This document shows, piece by piece, positions 53,172-61,453 of a stretch of DNA of 64,000 nt. Numbering within the stretch: position 1 is the stretch's first letter; each line of letters opens with the position of its first letter. Below the pieces are notes generated by a model. That model did no database searches, was not told the origin of the DNA, and was given only the letters and a program-made list of their open reading frames with translations. The position numbers and the translations under genes are program-made. Source of the stretch: Edaphosphingomonas laterariae (GTDB taxonomy: Bacteria; Pseudomonadota; Alphaproteobacteria; Sphingomonadales; Sphingomonadaceae). Location: assembly GCF_900188165.1 (NCBI RefSeq), contig NZ_FZOS01000005.1, positions 1 to 64,000 on the forward strand. The letters are read 5' to 3'.

Positions 53172-53444
53172 GTGGCGATCGACATTCTCTATTTCGCCTG
53201 GGTGCGCGAAGCGATCGGCACGGATGCCGAAACGGTAACGCCGCCCGCCGAAGTGGGGACGATCGCCGATCTGGTGACCTGGCTGAGCGCGCGTTCGCCC
53301 GGCCATGCCGAAGCCTTTGCCCGGCCCGATCGGCTGCGCGCGGCGATCGACCAGGAATTCGTGGCGCTGGATGCGCCGGTGGCCGGCGCGCGCGAGATCG
53401 CGATCTTCCCGCCGGTGACCGGCGGATCGGGATGCGCGGGATGA
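53172..53444 (+). CDS. moaD: Molybdopterin synthase sulfur-carrier subunit, with C-terminal extension
   Basis: 90 residues, beta-grasp fold: IDILYFAWVREAIGTD, AAIDQEFVALDAPV, REIAIFPPVTGG. In MoaD the terminal GG is thiocarboxylated and must be free. Here five residues (SGCAG) follow the GG before the TGA. GTG start at 53172. The TGA overlaps the moaE ATG at 53441. Either the tail is removed by a protease or this carrier is unusual. Confidence 0.9.
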   Translation: MAIDILYFAWVREAIGTDAETVTPPAEVGTIADLVTWLSARSPGHAEAFARPDRLRAAIDQEFVALDAPVAGAREIAIFPPVTGGSGCAG

Positions 53445-53896
53445 GGGACATCCGCGTCCAGACCGGGCCGTTCGATCCGGGCACCGAGCTGGAGCGGCTG
53501 GAAGGCATGGGCGGCGGCGCGGTGGCGAGCTTCACCGGGCTGGTCCGCGGCGATGGCGGGCTGACCGACATGACGCTGGAGCATTATCCCGCGATGACGG
53601 CGCGGGCGATGGCGCGGATCGCCGACGAGGCGGAGGCGCGCTGGCCGCTGCTGGGGCTGACCCTGATCCACCGCCACGGCCCGTTGGTGCCCGGTGAGCG
53701 GATCGTGTTCGTCGGCACCGCATCGTCCCACCGCGCGGCGGCGCTGGAGGCGTGCCATTTCCTGATCGACTGGCTGAAGACGGCGGCGCCCTTCTGGAAG
53801 CGCGAGCGTTATGCCGATGGCCGCGAAATCTGGGTCGAGCCGCGCGCGGCCGACGATGCGGCGGCGTCGCGCTGGGGCAGGGAGGCGAAGGCATGA
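53441..53896 (+). CDS. moaE: Molybdopterin synthase catalytic subunit
   Basis: 151 residues. GGGAVASFTGLVRGDGG, LEHYPAMTARAM, IHRHGPLVPGERIVFVG, SSHRAAALEACHFLIDWLKTAAPFWKRE (shown as SSHRAAALEACHF and APFWKRE, with the conserved Lys residues). Transfers sulfur from MoaD to precursor Z. ATG 53441 overlaps the moaD stop. Its own stop overlaps the ECF sigma start (ATGA). Confidence 0.95.
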   Translation: MRDIRVQTGPFDPGTELERLEGMGGGAVASFTGLVRGDGGLTDMTLEHYPAMTARAMARIADEAEARWPLLGLTLIHRHGPLVPGERIVFVGTASSHRAAALEACHFLIDWLKTAAPFWKRERYADGREIWVEPRAADDAAASRWGREAKA

Positions 53897-54441
53897 GCGG
53901 GAGCGTGGAAGCACCGCTGGAGGCGCTGATCGCCGCCACGGCGGCCGGCGACCGGCAGGCATTCGGCGAACTCTACCGCCGCACGTCGGCGAAACTCTAT
54001 GGCGTGATCCTGCGTATCTTGCCCGAAGGAGGCAAAGCCGAGGATGTTCTGCAGGACGTCTATGTCCGCGTGTGGCACGCGGCGCAGGGCTATGATCTCG
54101 CCCGTGGCCGGCCCGTCACATGGCTGGCGGCGATCGCGCGCAACCGTGCGCTCGATGTCGTGCGGCAGGGCATGTCGGCCGGGCGGCGGCGCATCGTCGA
54201 CGTGGATCCCGAAGAACTGGCCGGCATCGTCGACGAGCGCCCCGATGCGGACGAGGTGGCGGCGCTGCGCCAGTGCCTCGACGGGCTCAACCCCGAACAT
54301 CGCGACTGCATTCTGCTGGCCTATATCGACGGCGCGTCGCGTGACGAGCTGGCCGAACGCTTCGATCGGCCGGTGGGCACGATCAAGTCGTGGCTCAGCC
54401 GTGGCCTGCTGGCGCTGAGGGGGTGCCTGGGCCGTGGATGA
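53893..54441 (+). CDS. ECF sigma factor (SigK-like group)
   Basis: 182 residues. Region 2: DRQAFGELYRRTSAKLYGV, AEDVLQDVYVRVWH, WLAAIARNRALDVVR. Region 4: LNPEHRDCILLAYIDGAS and ELAERFDRPVGTIKSWLSRGL. The pair with the following RskA-like protein is typical of SigK/RskA-type stress modules. Coupled to moaE by ATGA and to the anti-sigma gene by an 8-bp overlap. Confidence 0.92.
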   Translation: MSGSVEAPLEALIAATAAGDRQAFGELYRRTSAKLYGVILRILPEGGKAEDVLQDVYVRVWHAAQGYDLARGRPVTWLAAIARNRALDVVRQGMSAGRRRIVDVDPEELAGIVDERPDADEVAALRQCLDGLNPEHRDCILLAYIDGASRDELAERFDRPVGTIKSWLSRGLLALRGCLGRG

Positions 54442-55183
54442 GGAACAACTGATCGTCGTCGCCGGCGAATATGTGCTCGGCACGCTCGACCCGGCCGAGC
54501 GCGAGGCGTTCGTGCGGCGGATGGCGGACGATCCGGCGGCCGCGCAGGCGGTGACCGAATGGCGTATGCGGCTGGGCCCGCTGGGCACGGCGGCCCGCGA
54601 AGTGCCACCGCCCGCGCATCTGTGGCCCGCGATCGAGGAACGCATCGGCCTGATCGAGCCGGTGGTGCCGGCCGAGATTCTTGCCGTCAACGACAACCGG
54701 GTTTCGCCCTGGTGGCGCAGCGGCGCGGTGGCGGCATCGCTGGCCGCGCTCGTGCTCGCCGGCGTGGCGTTCACACCGGGCCGGCACGCCGTGCCTGATG
54801 CCGCCCCACCGATCGCCGCCGCGTCCGCCGAGATGCCGACCTATGTTTCGGCGGTCACGCGCGAGGGGGCGGAGCCGGCGCTGCTGATCACGCTCGATCC
54901 CGAAACCGGCAAGGCGGTGGTGCGCGCGATCGGCCTTACCCCGCCGCAGAAGAAGAGCCTGGAACTCTGGTATATCGGCGGTGGCCGCGCGCCGAAATCC
55001 ATGGGCCTTGTCGAAGGCGACATGGAAAAGGCGATGATGCTGGGCGATGCAATGCGCAATCGCGACAAGCTGGATGACAGCATGTTCGCGATCAGCGTCG
55101 AACCCGAAGGCGGTGCACCGGCGGGCAAGCCGACCGGCACGATCATGTATACGGGCAAGGTGCGGCAGGTTTCGGGCACCTGA
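54434..55183 (+). CDS. Anti-sigma factor, RskA-like
   Basis: 249 residues. N-terminal anti-sigma domain (LIVVAGEYVLGTLDPAERE), a membrane helix at about 98-115 (AVAASLAALVLAGVAF), and a periplasmic RskA C-terminal domain (LWYIGGGRAPKSMGLVE, FAISVEPEGGAPAGKPTG). It holds the ECF factor at the membrane until a signal releases it. GTG start at 54434 inside the sigma gene. Confidence 0.9.
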   Translation: MDEEQLIVVAGEYVLGTLDPAEREAFVRRMADDPAAAQAVTEWRMRLGPLGTAAREVPPPAHLWPAIEERIGLIEPVVPAEILAVNDNRVSPWWRSGAVAASLAALVLAGVAFTPGRHAVPDAAPPIAAASAEMPTYVSAVTREGAEPALLITLDPETGKAVVRAIGLTPPQKKSLELWYIGGGRAPKSMGLVEGDMEKAMMLGDAMRNRDKLDDSMFAISVEPEGGAPAGKPTGTIMYTGKVRQVSGT

Positions 55184-55340
55184 GCCGCGTCCGCGGTCGC
55201 GCGGAACCGGCAATCCGGGCCAAGCCAATGCAGCCGGCCATTTTGTGACGCTGGCGCCGCATCGTGGGGGTGGCGGCAGGTTCCGCCCGGCATCCCGCAG
55301 GCTATGTCCTGCCCCAGCACAAGATGGATGGGATGCTTTC

Positions 55341-55772
55341 ATGAAGAACATGAATCTGAAGCTGGAACGCGACTACGCCTTTGCGCCGGCCAAGGTGTGG
55401 GCCGTGCTGGGCGATTTCGGCAATATCGGCTGGGCCGCGCCGGGCGTTCAGGTCGACAAGATCGGCGATGGGCCGGGCATGATCCGGCGGATCCACATGC
55501 CGGGCATGGAGCCGATCGACGAAGTGCTCGAAGCGATCGACAACGACGCCCACCGCTTTAGCTACACCATCCCGCGCGGCCTGCCGATGCCGATCACCGA
55601 TTATCGCGCGGTCGTCGAACTGTCGCCGATCGGCGACAATGGCTGCCGCGTGCACTGGAGCGCGGTTGGCGTCGCCACGGGCGATTTCACCGGCGATCAG
55701 GCGGCGGAAATCCTGGCCGGCGCCTATAACCAGATGCTCGATGCGCTGCAGGCCCATTTGAGCCAGGGCTGA
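55341..55772 (+). CDS. SRPBCC-superfamily protein (polyketide cyclase-like)
   Basis: 143 residues. LERDYAFAPAKVWAVLGDFGNIGWAAPGV is the usual START-fold opening, with the C-terminal helix AAEILAGAYNQMLDALQAHL. Ligand unknown. It lies 157 bp after the anti-sigma gene, possibly with its own promoter. Confidence 0.82.
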   Translation: MKNMNLKLERDYAFAPAKVWAVLGDFGNIGWAAPGVQVDKIGDGPGMIRRIHMPGMEPIDEVLEAIDNDAHRFSYTIPRGLPMPITDYRAVVELSPIGDNGCRVHWSAVGVATGDFTGDQAAEILAGAYNQMLDALQAHLSQG

Positions 55773-55783
55773 ACCGATACCCT

Positions 55784-55810
55784 GCTCCCCGCGCCGGAAG
55801 GGCGGGGAGC
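55784..55810. terminator. Bidirectional terminator hairpin before aroB
   Basis: GCTCCCCGC (55784-55792) pairs exactly with GCGGGGAGC (55802-55810), 9-nt loop, between the convergent SRPBCC and aroB genes. No T-run. Confidence 0.6.
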
Positions 55811-55823
55811 GATGCGGCCTTCC

Positions 55824-56924
55824 TCAGCGAACCTCGTCGAGGAAGGCGGCCACCTCGGCCAGATCGACATCCTTGGCGAGGAAGGTCTGGCCGATGCCGC
55901 GCGCGAGCAGGAAGGGCAGGCGACCGCCCGCCATCTTCTTGTCATGCATCATATGCGCGACGAGCGCGGCGCCCGGTGCATCGACGCCGGCCGCCTTCAG
56001 CGATGCGGGCAACCCGGCGGCGGTGAGATGCGCGGCGACGCGGGCCGCGTCCTCGGCCGGGCACAGGCCCTGCCGCGCCGAAAAGGCGAAGGCCAGCGCC
56101 ATACCGGCGGCGACGCCTTCGCCGTGCAGCAGGCGATCGGAAAATCCGGTTTCGGCTTCGAGCGCATGGCCGAAGGTGTGGCCGAGATTGAGCAGCGCAC
56201 GGCGGCCGCTCGTCTCGCGCTCATCATCGGCGACGATCGCGGCCTTGGCGGCGACGCTGCGTTCGATGGCATATTCCCGCGCGGCGGCATCGCCCGCCAG
56301 CAGCGCGGCGCCGTTCGCTTCGCACCAGCCGAAGAAGCCGGCATCGTCGATCAGGCCATATTTCACGACCTCGGCATAGCCGGCGCGCACCTCGCGGGCC
56401 GGCAGCGTGTCGAGCGTGGTCGGATCGATCAGCACATAAGCCGGCTGGTGGAAGCTGCCGATCAGGTTCTTGCCGGCGCGGCTGTTGATCGCCGTCTTGC
56501 CGCCGACCGACGAATCGACCTGCGACAGCAGCGTCGTCGGCACCTGCACGAAACCGCAGCCGCGCTTCAGGATCGAGGCGGCGAAGCCGGTAAGATCGCC
56601 GATCACGCCACCGCCCAGCGCGATAATGTTGTCGCTGCGTTCGATTTCGAGTTCGAGCAGGCGATCGGTGAGCGTTTCGAGATGGGCCCAGCTCTTGGTC
56701 GCCTCGCCCGCCGGCAGGACGATCGCGTCATGGCCGATGCCGGCGGCATCGAGGCTGGCGACGAGGCGGGGCAATTGCGCCGCCGCCACGCTGGCGTCGG
56801 TGACGATCGCGAAGCGGCCGCGCTTGGCGAAGGGGCGGAGCAGATCGCCCGCGCGGTCGAGCGTGCCCGCCGCGATGTCGATGGCGTAGCTGCGCTCGCC
56901 CAGGGCAACGTCGACCCGGCTCAC
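55824..56924 (-). CDS. aroB: 3-dehydroquinate synthase
   Basis: 366 residues. NAD-binding ALGGGVIGDLTGFAAS, substrate loop VQVPTTLLSQVDSSVGGKT, zinc ligands in RAGYAEVVKYGL, LLNLGHTFGHALE, HGEGVAAGM. Second step of the shikimate pathway. GTG start at 56924 overlaps the aroK stop (GTGA), so the two enzymes are coupled in the order aroK-aroB. Confidence 0.96.
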   Translation of the reverse strand: MSRVDVALGERSYAIDIAAGTLDRAGDLLRPFAKRGRFAIVTDASVAAAQLPRLVASLDAAGIGHDAIVLPAGEATKSWAHLETLTDRLLELEIERSDNIIALGGGVIGDLTGFAASILKRGCGFVQVPTTLLSQVDSSVGGKTAINSRAGKNLIGSFHQPAYVLIDPTTLDTLPAREVRAGYAEVVKYGLIDDAGFFGWCEANGAALLAGDAAAREYAIERSVAAKAAIVADDERETSGRRALLNLGHTFGHALEAETGFSDRLLHGEGVAAGMALAFAFSARQGLCPAEDAARVAAHLTAAGLPASLKAAGVDAPGAALVAHMMHDKKMAGGRLPFLLARGIGQTFLAKDVDLAEVAAFLDEVR

Positions 56925-57460
56925 AGGTTGAGGGCCCGCAATATGGCGTCGACCGTGGCGTCGTGCGGCAGCGGCTGGCTGCGGACGCGGATCGGCGCCA
57001 GCGCGTAGACCGGGTTGCGGATGGCGGCGAGTTCGCTCAGCGCCTCGTGCGGATCGCGGTCCTTGAGCAGCGGGCGGCCTTCGCGGCGGCCGACGCGATC
57101 GACCAGCACCTCGATATCGGCGTCGAGCCACACGGCGGTCGCCTTGTCGAGAATGAGCTGGCGGGTTTCATCCTGCATGAAGGCGCCGCCCCCCGTTGCC
57201 ACCACCTTGGGTTCGCCGTCGATCAGCCGGGCGATCACGCGGCGTTCGCCGTCGCGGAAATGGCCTTCGCCGAATCGCGCGAAGATTTCGGGAATCGACA
57301 GCCCCGCCGCCACCTCGATTTCATGATCGGCGTCGACGAAGGGCAGGTGCAGGCGCGACGCCAGCCGGCGGCCGACGGTGGATTTGCCCGATCCCATCAG
57401 GCCGACAAGCACGATCGGCCGGCTCAGGACAGGATGGGAAGAATGGAGGGTATGCGGCAT
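56921..57460 (-). CDS. aroK: Shikimate kinase
   Basis: 179 residues. Walker A GLMGSGKST (20-28), shikimate-binding DADHEIE and FRDGERRV, ATGGGAF, and the LID arginine in REGRPLL. Phosphorylates shikimate. ATG 57460 has only a weak SD. Divergent from the small membrane protein gene with 94 bp between. Confidence 0.95.
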   Translation of the reverse strand: MPHTLHSSHPVLSRPIVLVGLMGSGKSTVGRRLASRLHLPFVDADHEIEVAAGLSIPEIFARFGEGHFRDGERRVIARLIDGEPKVVATGGGAFMQDETRQLILDKATAVWLDADIEVLVDRVGRREGRPLLKDRDPHEALSELAAIRNPVYALAPIRVRSQPLPHDATVDAILRALNL

Positions 57461-57554
57461 TGTGCGGGGGCTATACACAGGGCAACAGCATCGGGCAAAA
57501 GCCGTGTGGCGCCAATTGCGATGGCGCCGGCGGTTTCCGCATCAAAGGAAGATC

Positions 57555-57692
57555 ATGTCGCGTTTCGGGCTCATCCTCATCGTCCTGCTGCTCCTGATCG
57601 TGGGGGGCATTGTATTCCTGTCGACGGTCGACACCGAAGTGCCGCCCGTGCGTGTGGAAAAGGCGATGCTGAATGAAGCTGACGCGCAATAA
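57555..57692 (+). CDS. Tiny single-pass membrane protein
   Basis: 45 residues: MSRFGLILIVLLLLIVGGIV then FLSTVDTEVPPVRVEKAMLN. One helix and a short exported tail. SD AAGGAAGA, 5 nt before the ATG. Its 3' end overlaps the next gene by 20 bp. Such small proteins precede the large exported protein in relatives, as I recall. Confidence 0.65.
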   Translation: MSRFGLILIVLLLLIVGGIVFLSTVDTEVPPVRVEKAMLNEADAQ

Positions 57693-59517
57693 GCTGATCC
57701 TCGCCGCGCTGCTGGGCGGTGCGGCGCTGGGCCCGGCCCTGTGGCCGGCGATGGGGCAGGAAGCGCCCGAATCGCTGCTGCCGCCGGGCTTTGGCGATGC
57801 ACCGCCGGCGGCACCGGCGCCGCAGCCTGCGCAACCCGCGCAGCCGGGACGGCCGGCTCCGGCGGTGCCCGTGCCTGCGCCGGGTGGCCCGGTCGATCTG
57901 TTGCCTGCGCCGCCGGTCGAGGCGGCGGGCGAACCGGTCGAGGAGGAAAAGAGCGCCGCCGAACTGGCCGCCGATGCAAAGGAAGCGGCCGAACTGGAGC
58001 TGCCGACCGCATCGCGCCGGCCGATCGAGGTGGTTGGCGTGCTCGACACGCATTGGGGCATGGCGCCCGATGCGTTCGGCAATATGAGCGGCGTGACGCT
58101 GAACGGGCTATTGCAGCGCACATCGGCGCCGATGCCGTCGCGCTGGGCGTCGATGCTGGTGCGCCGCGCGCTTTTGTCGCGCGTGCAGGCGCCGCGCGGC
58201 GTCGCCCCGCAGGACTGGGTGGCCGAACGCGCCTGGATGCTGCTGCGCATGGGCGAGGCGGATGGCGCGCGGATGCTGGTGCAGGCGGTCGACGTCGATC
58301 GCTTCACCCCGCGCCTGCTGTCGATCGCGGCGCAGACCGCGCTGGCGACCGCCGATCCGGCCGGGTTGTGCCCGCTGACGGCGCTGGCCGGCAACAGCCA
58401 GGAACCGATCTGGCCGATGGCGACCGCGATCTGCACGTCGATGGCGGGCGATGCGGCGATTTCGGGCGCGCTGATCGATCGCACGCGCGATCGCGGCCTT
58501 GCGCGCGGCATCGATACGCTGCTGGCCGAAAAGGTGATCGGCGCGGGCAGCAATGGCCGCCGCGCGATCACGATCGAATGGACGGGTGTCAGCAAGCTGA
58601 CGAGCTGGCGTTTCGGCCTCGCATCGGCAACCAACGTGCCGATCCCCGATGAGTTGTTCGCCACTGTCGGCCCGCAGGCGCGGGCGTGGCAGGCCCGTGC
58701 GCCGTTGCTGGCGCCGGCAAGCCGGATCGGCCCGGCGCGTACGGCGGCGGCGCTCGGCGTCTTTTCCAGCGCAGCGCTGGTCGATCTCTATGGCGCGGTG
58801 GCCGAACTGACCGACGAGGCAGACATTGCCGACAGCGATGCCGGCCGCCTCCGCACGGCTTTTGTGGGCGAGGATGCGGCCGCTCGGATGACCGCGATCC
58901 GCGCCTTGTGGACCGGCGCCCAGCCGGGGCGCGACCGTTATGCTGCGCTGATCCTGACGGCGCGCGCGGCGGCGCGCGTCCAGCCGGGCCGGGATCAGGC
59001 CAGCGAGGCCGGCAAGCTGATTGCGTCGATGCTGTCGGCCGGGCTGGATTATCAGGCGGCGCGCTGGGCACCGGTGATCAACGCGCTCGACGATGACGAT
59101 GCCGATGATGCCTGGGCGCTGCTGGCCGTGGGCGTGCCGCGTCCCGGCGTCGATATCGGCGCCGGCCGGGTCGAGGATTATGTCGGCCGCAAGGGCGAGG
59201 ATGGCGCGCAGCGCGCACGCCTGCTCGTCGCGGCGCTGGCCGGGCTGGGGCGGTTGAACGCCGCCGATGCGCAGCGCCTGGGCGAACAGGCAGGCGTCAA
59301 CCTGGCCCATCAGGATGCCTGGACCCGCGCGATCGACGCGGCGGCCCGGCGGGGCGAGGCGGGCACCGTCGCCTTGCTGGTGGCGACGGGCATGCAGACG
59401 CGTGACTGGCAGGGCGTTCCGGCGCAATATTTCAGCCATATGCTCAGCGCCTTGCGGGCGGTTGGCCTGGAAGGCGACGCACGGATGATCGCGGCGGAGG
59501 CGATGACGCGCGCGTGA
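57673..59517 (+). CDS. Large exported helical protein, unknown function
   Basis: 614 residues. Signal peptide to about 28 (ending AMGQEA), a Pro/Ala-rich linker (about 30-85), then a long alpha-helical body with repeated AxxxLL patterns similar to TPR-like solenoids; no canonical TPR motif could be set. It overlaps both the tiny protein gene and xerD, so expression is coupled. In some databases similar proteins carry an unhelpful antifreeze label. Function not recognised. Confidence 0.75.
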   Translation: MKLTRNKLILAALLGGAALGPALWPAMGQEAPESLLPPGFGDAPPAAPAPQPAQPAQPGRPAPAVPVPAPGGPVDLLPAPPVEAAGEPVEEEKSAAELAADAKEAAELELPTASRRPIEVVGVLDTHWGMAPDAFGNMSGVTLNGLLQRTSAPMPSRWASMLVRRALLSRVQAPRGVAPQDWVAERAWMLLRMGEADGARMLVQAVDVDRFTPRLLSIAAQTALATADPAGLCPLTALAGNSQEPIWPMATAICTSMAGDAAISGALIDRTRDRGLARGIDTLLAEKVIGAGSNGRRAITIEWTGVSKLTSWRFGLASATNVPIPDELFATVGPQARAWQARAPLLAPASRIGPARTAAALGVFSSAALVDLYGAVAELTDEADIADSDAGRLRTAFVGEDAAARMTAIRALWTGAQPGRDRYAALILTARAAARVQPGRDQASEAGKLIASMLSAGLDYQAARWAPVINALDDDDADDAWALLAVGVPRPGVDIGAGRVEDYVGRKGEDGAQRARLLVAALAGLGRLNAADAQRLGEQAGVNLAHQDAWTRAIDAAARRGEAGTVALLVATGMQTRDWQGVPAQYFSHMLSALRAVGLEGDARMIAAEAMTRA

Positions 59518-60434
59518 GCATGGCCGATCCCCGCGATTCGGGCGAGGATGGCCGGGCAATCGCGCGCTTCCTGGAGATGCTGGCGGCCGAGGCCGGCGCC
59601 GCGCGCAACACGCTGGTCGCTTATGGCACCGATCTGCGCGGCGCATCGCTGCTGCTCGGCGGCCGGTTGGCCGAAGCGGGGGAGGCCGAACTGGGCCGGC
59701 TGGGCGCGGCGTGGAGCGATCTTGCGCCGACAACGGCCGCGCGCAAGGCGGCCGCATTGCGGCGCTTCTTCGCCTTTCTGGCCGATGAGGGCTTTCGCGC
59801 CGACGATCCGTCGCCGGCATTGCCGCGTCCGCAGACGGGCCGGCCGTTGCCCAAGACGCTCGATCGCGGCGATGTGGAGCGCCTGTTCGCGGAGCTCGAA
59901 CGGCGGCAGGCGGCGGATCCGACACCGGCGAATCTGCGGCTCACCGCGTTGGTCGAACTGCTTTATGGATCGGGGCTGCGCGCGACCGAACTGGTATCGC
60001 TGCCGCGGCGTGCGCTTCGGCCGGACCAGCCCTTCCTGATCCTGAAGGGCAAGGGCGGGCGCGAGCGGATGGTGCCGATTTCCGATCGGGCCCGTGCGGC
60101 GGTGGCAGCCTATGCGCTGCTGGTGCCGGTCGACAGCCCGTGGCTTTTCCCTTCGGGGCGCAGCCATTTGTCGCGTATCCGCCTCTATCAGCTCCTGAAA
60201 GTTCTGGCCGCCGATGCCGGGGTTCCGCCCGATCGGATCAGCCCGCACGTCCTGCGCCATGCCTTTGCCACGCACCTTCTGGAAGGCGGGGCGGACCTGC
60301 GCGCATTGCAGCTGATGCTGGGCCACGCCGATATCGCGACCACCCAAATCTACACCCATGTCGACAGCCGCCGGCTGGTCGAGCTGGTCAACCAGCGACA
60401 TCCGCTCGTTGACGCGCATCGCAACCGGGCTTAA
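59514..60434 (+). CDS. xerD: Site-specific tyrosine recombinase
   Basis: 306 residues. N-terminal SAM-like domain ([13 protein letters not shown]), then catalytic residues: Arg in [13 protein letters not shown], Lys in [27 protein letters not shown] (HxxR), [14 protein letters not shown] (His and Tyr nucleophile). XerD type rather than XerC by general features and by the accA neighbour. GTG 59514 overlaps the previous stop; ATG 59520 is the alternative. Resolves chromosome dimers at dif. Confidence 0.9.
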   Translation: MSMADPRDSGEDGRAIARFLEMLAAEAGAARNTLVAYGTDLRGASLLLGGRLAEAGEAELGRLGAAWSDLAPTTAARKAAALRRFFAFLADEGFRADDPSPALPRPQTGRPLPKTLDRGDVERLFAELERRQAADPTPANLRLTALVELLYGSGLRATELVSLPRRALRPDQPFLILKGKGGRERMVPISDRARAAVAAYALLVPVDSPWLFPSGRSHLSRIRLYQLLKVLAADAGVPPDRISPHVLRHAFATHLLEGGADLRALQLMLGHADIATTQIYTHVDSRRLVELVNQRHPLVDAHRNRA

Positions 60435-60444
60435 CCGCGGCGAT

Positions 60445-61386
60445 ATGGTGGCCTTTCTAGAATTCGAAAAACCGATCGCCGAGTTGCAGAACCGGATCGC
60501 GGACCTGCGCGAGACGGCGGAAACCGGCACCGTCGACATCACGGCCGAAGTCGCCAAGCTTGAGGCGAAATCGGACAAGATGTTGCGCGATACCTATGCG
60601 CGGCTGACGCCCTGGCAGAAAACCCAGGTTGCGCGGCATCCGGAACGGCCGCACTTCAAGGATTATATCGCCGGCTGCGTCGAGGATTTCGTGCCGCTGG
60701 CCGGCGACCGCGCCTTTGCCGACGATCTGGCGATCATCGGTGGTCTCGGCCGGATCGGCGGGCGGCGTGTGATGGTGATCGGCCATGAAAAGGGCGACGA
60801 TACCGCCAGCCGGCTCCGCCACAATTTCGGCATGGCCAAGCCCGAAGGCTATCGCAAGGCGATCCGCCTGATGCAGGTGGCCGATCGCTTCGGCCTGCCG
60901 GTCGTCAGCCTGGTCGACACGTCGGGCGCCTTCCCCGGCATCCAGGCCGAGGAGCGCGGCCAGGCGGAAGCGATCGCGCGGTCGACCGAAGCGTGCCTCG
61001 AACTCGGCGTGCCGATGGTGGCCGCCGTGGTGGGTGAAGGCGGATCGGGCGGCGCGGTGGCGCTGGCGGCCGCCAATCGCGTGCTGATGTTCGAACATGC
61101 CGTCTATTCGGTGATCTCGCCCGAAGGGGCCGCCTCGATCCTGTGGCGCACGTCGGACCGGGCACCCGATGCCGCCGATGCGATGCGGATCACTGCTATC
61201 GACCTCCAGAAGCTGGGCGTCGTCGATCGTGTCGTGCCCGAACCCGTGGGCGGCGCGCATCGCGATCCGGTGGCGGCGATCGCGGCGCTCGCCTCGGCGA
61301 TCGGCGATGAGCTCGATACGCTCACTGCCCAGTCGTCGGCCACACTTAAGGCCGCGCGGCGCGAGAAGTTCCTGGCGATCGGTTGA
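60445..61386 (+). CDS. accA: Acetyl-CoA carboxylase carboxyltransferase subunit alpha
   Basis: 313 residues. [15 protein letters not shown] start, [65 protein letters not shown]. Transfers carboxyl to acetyl-CoA with AccD, making malonyl-CoA. ATG 60445 is 11 bp after xerD; same transcript likely. Confidence 0.96.
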   Translation: MVAFLEFEKPIAELQNRIADLRETAETGTVDITAEVAKLEAKSDKMLRDTYARLTPWQKTQVARHPERPHFKDYIAGCVEDFVPLAGDRAFADDLAIIGGLGRIGGRRVMVIGHEKGDDTASRLRHNFGMAKPEGYRKAIRLMQVADRFGLPVVSLVDTSGAFPGIQAEERGQAEAIARSTEACLELGVPMVAAVVGEGGSGGAVALAAANRVLMFEHAVYSVISPEGAASILWRTSDRAPDAADAMRITAIDLQKLGVVDRVVPEPVGGAHRDPVAAIAALASAIGDELDTLTAQSSATLKAARREKFLAIG

Positions 61387-61453
61387 CAGGCGTAACGGAA
61401 CCGGGCGCAACTTGCCGGGTTCAAAACGTCGGAACCACGATCGGGAGACGGGA

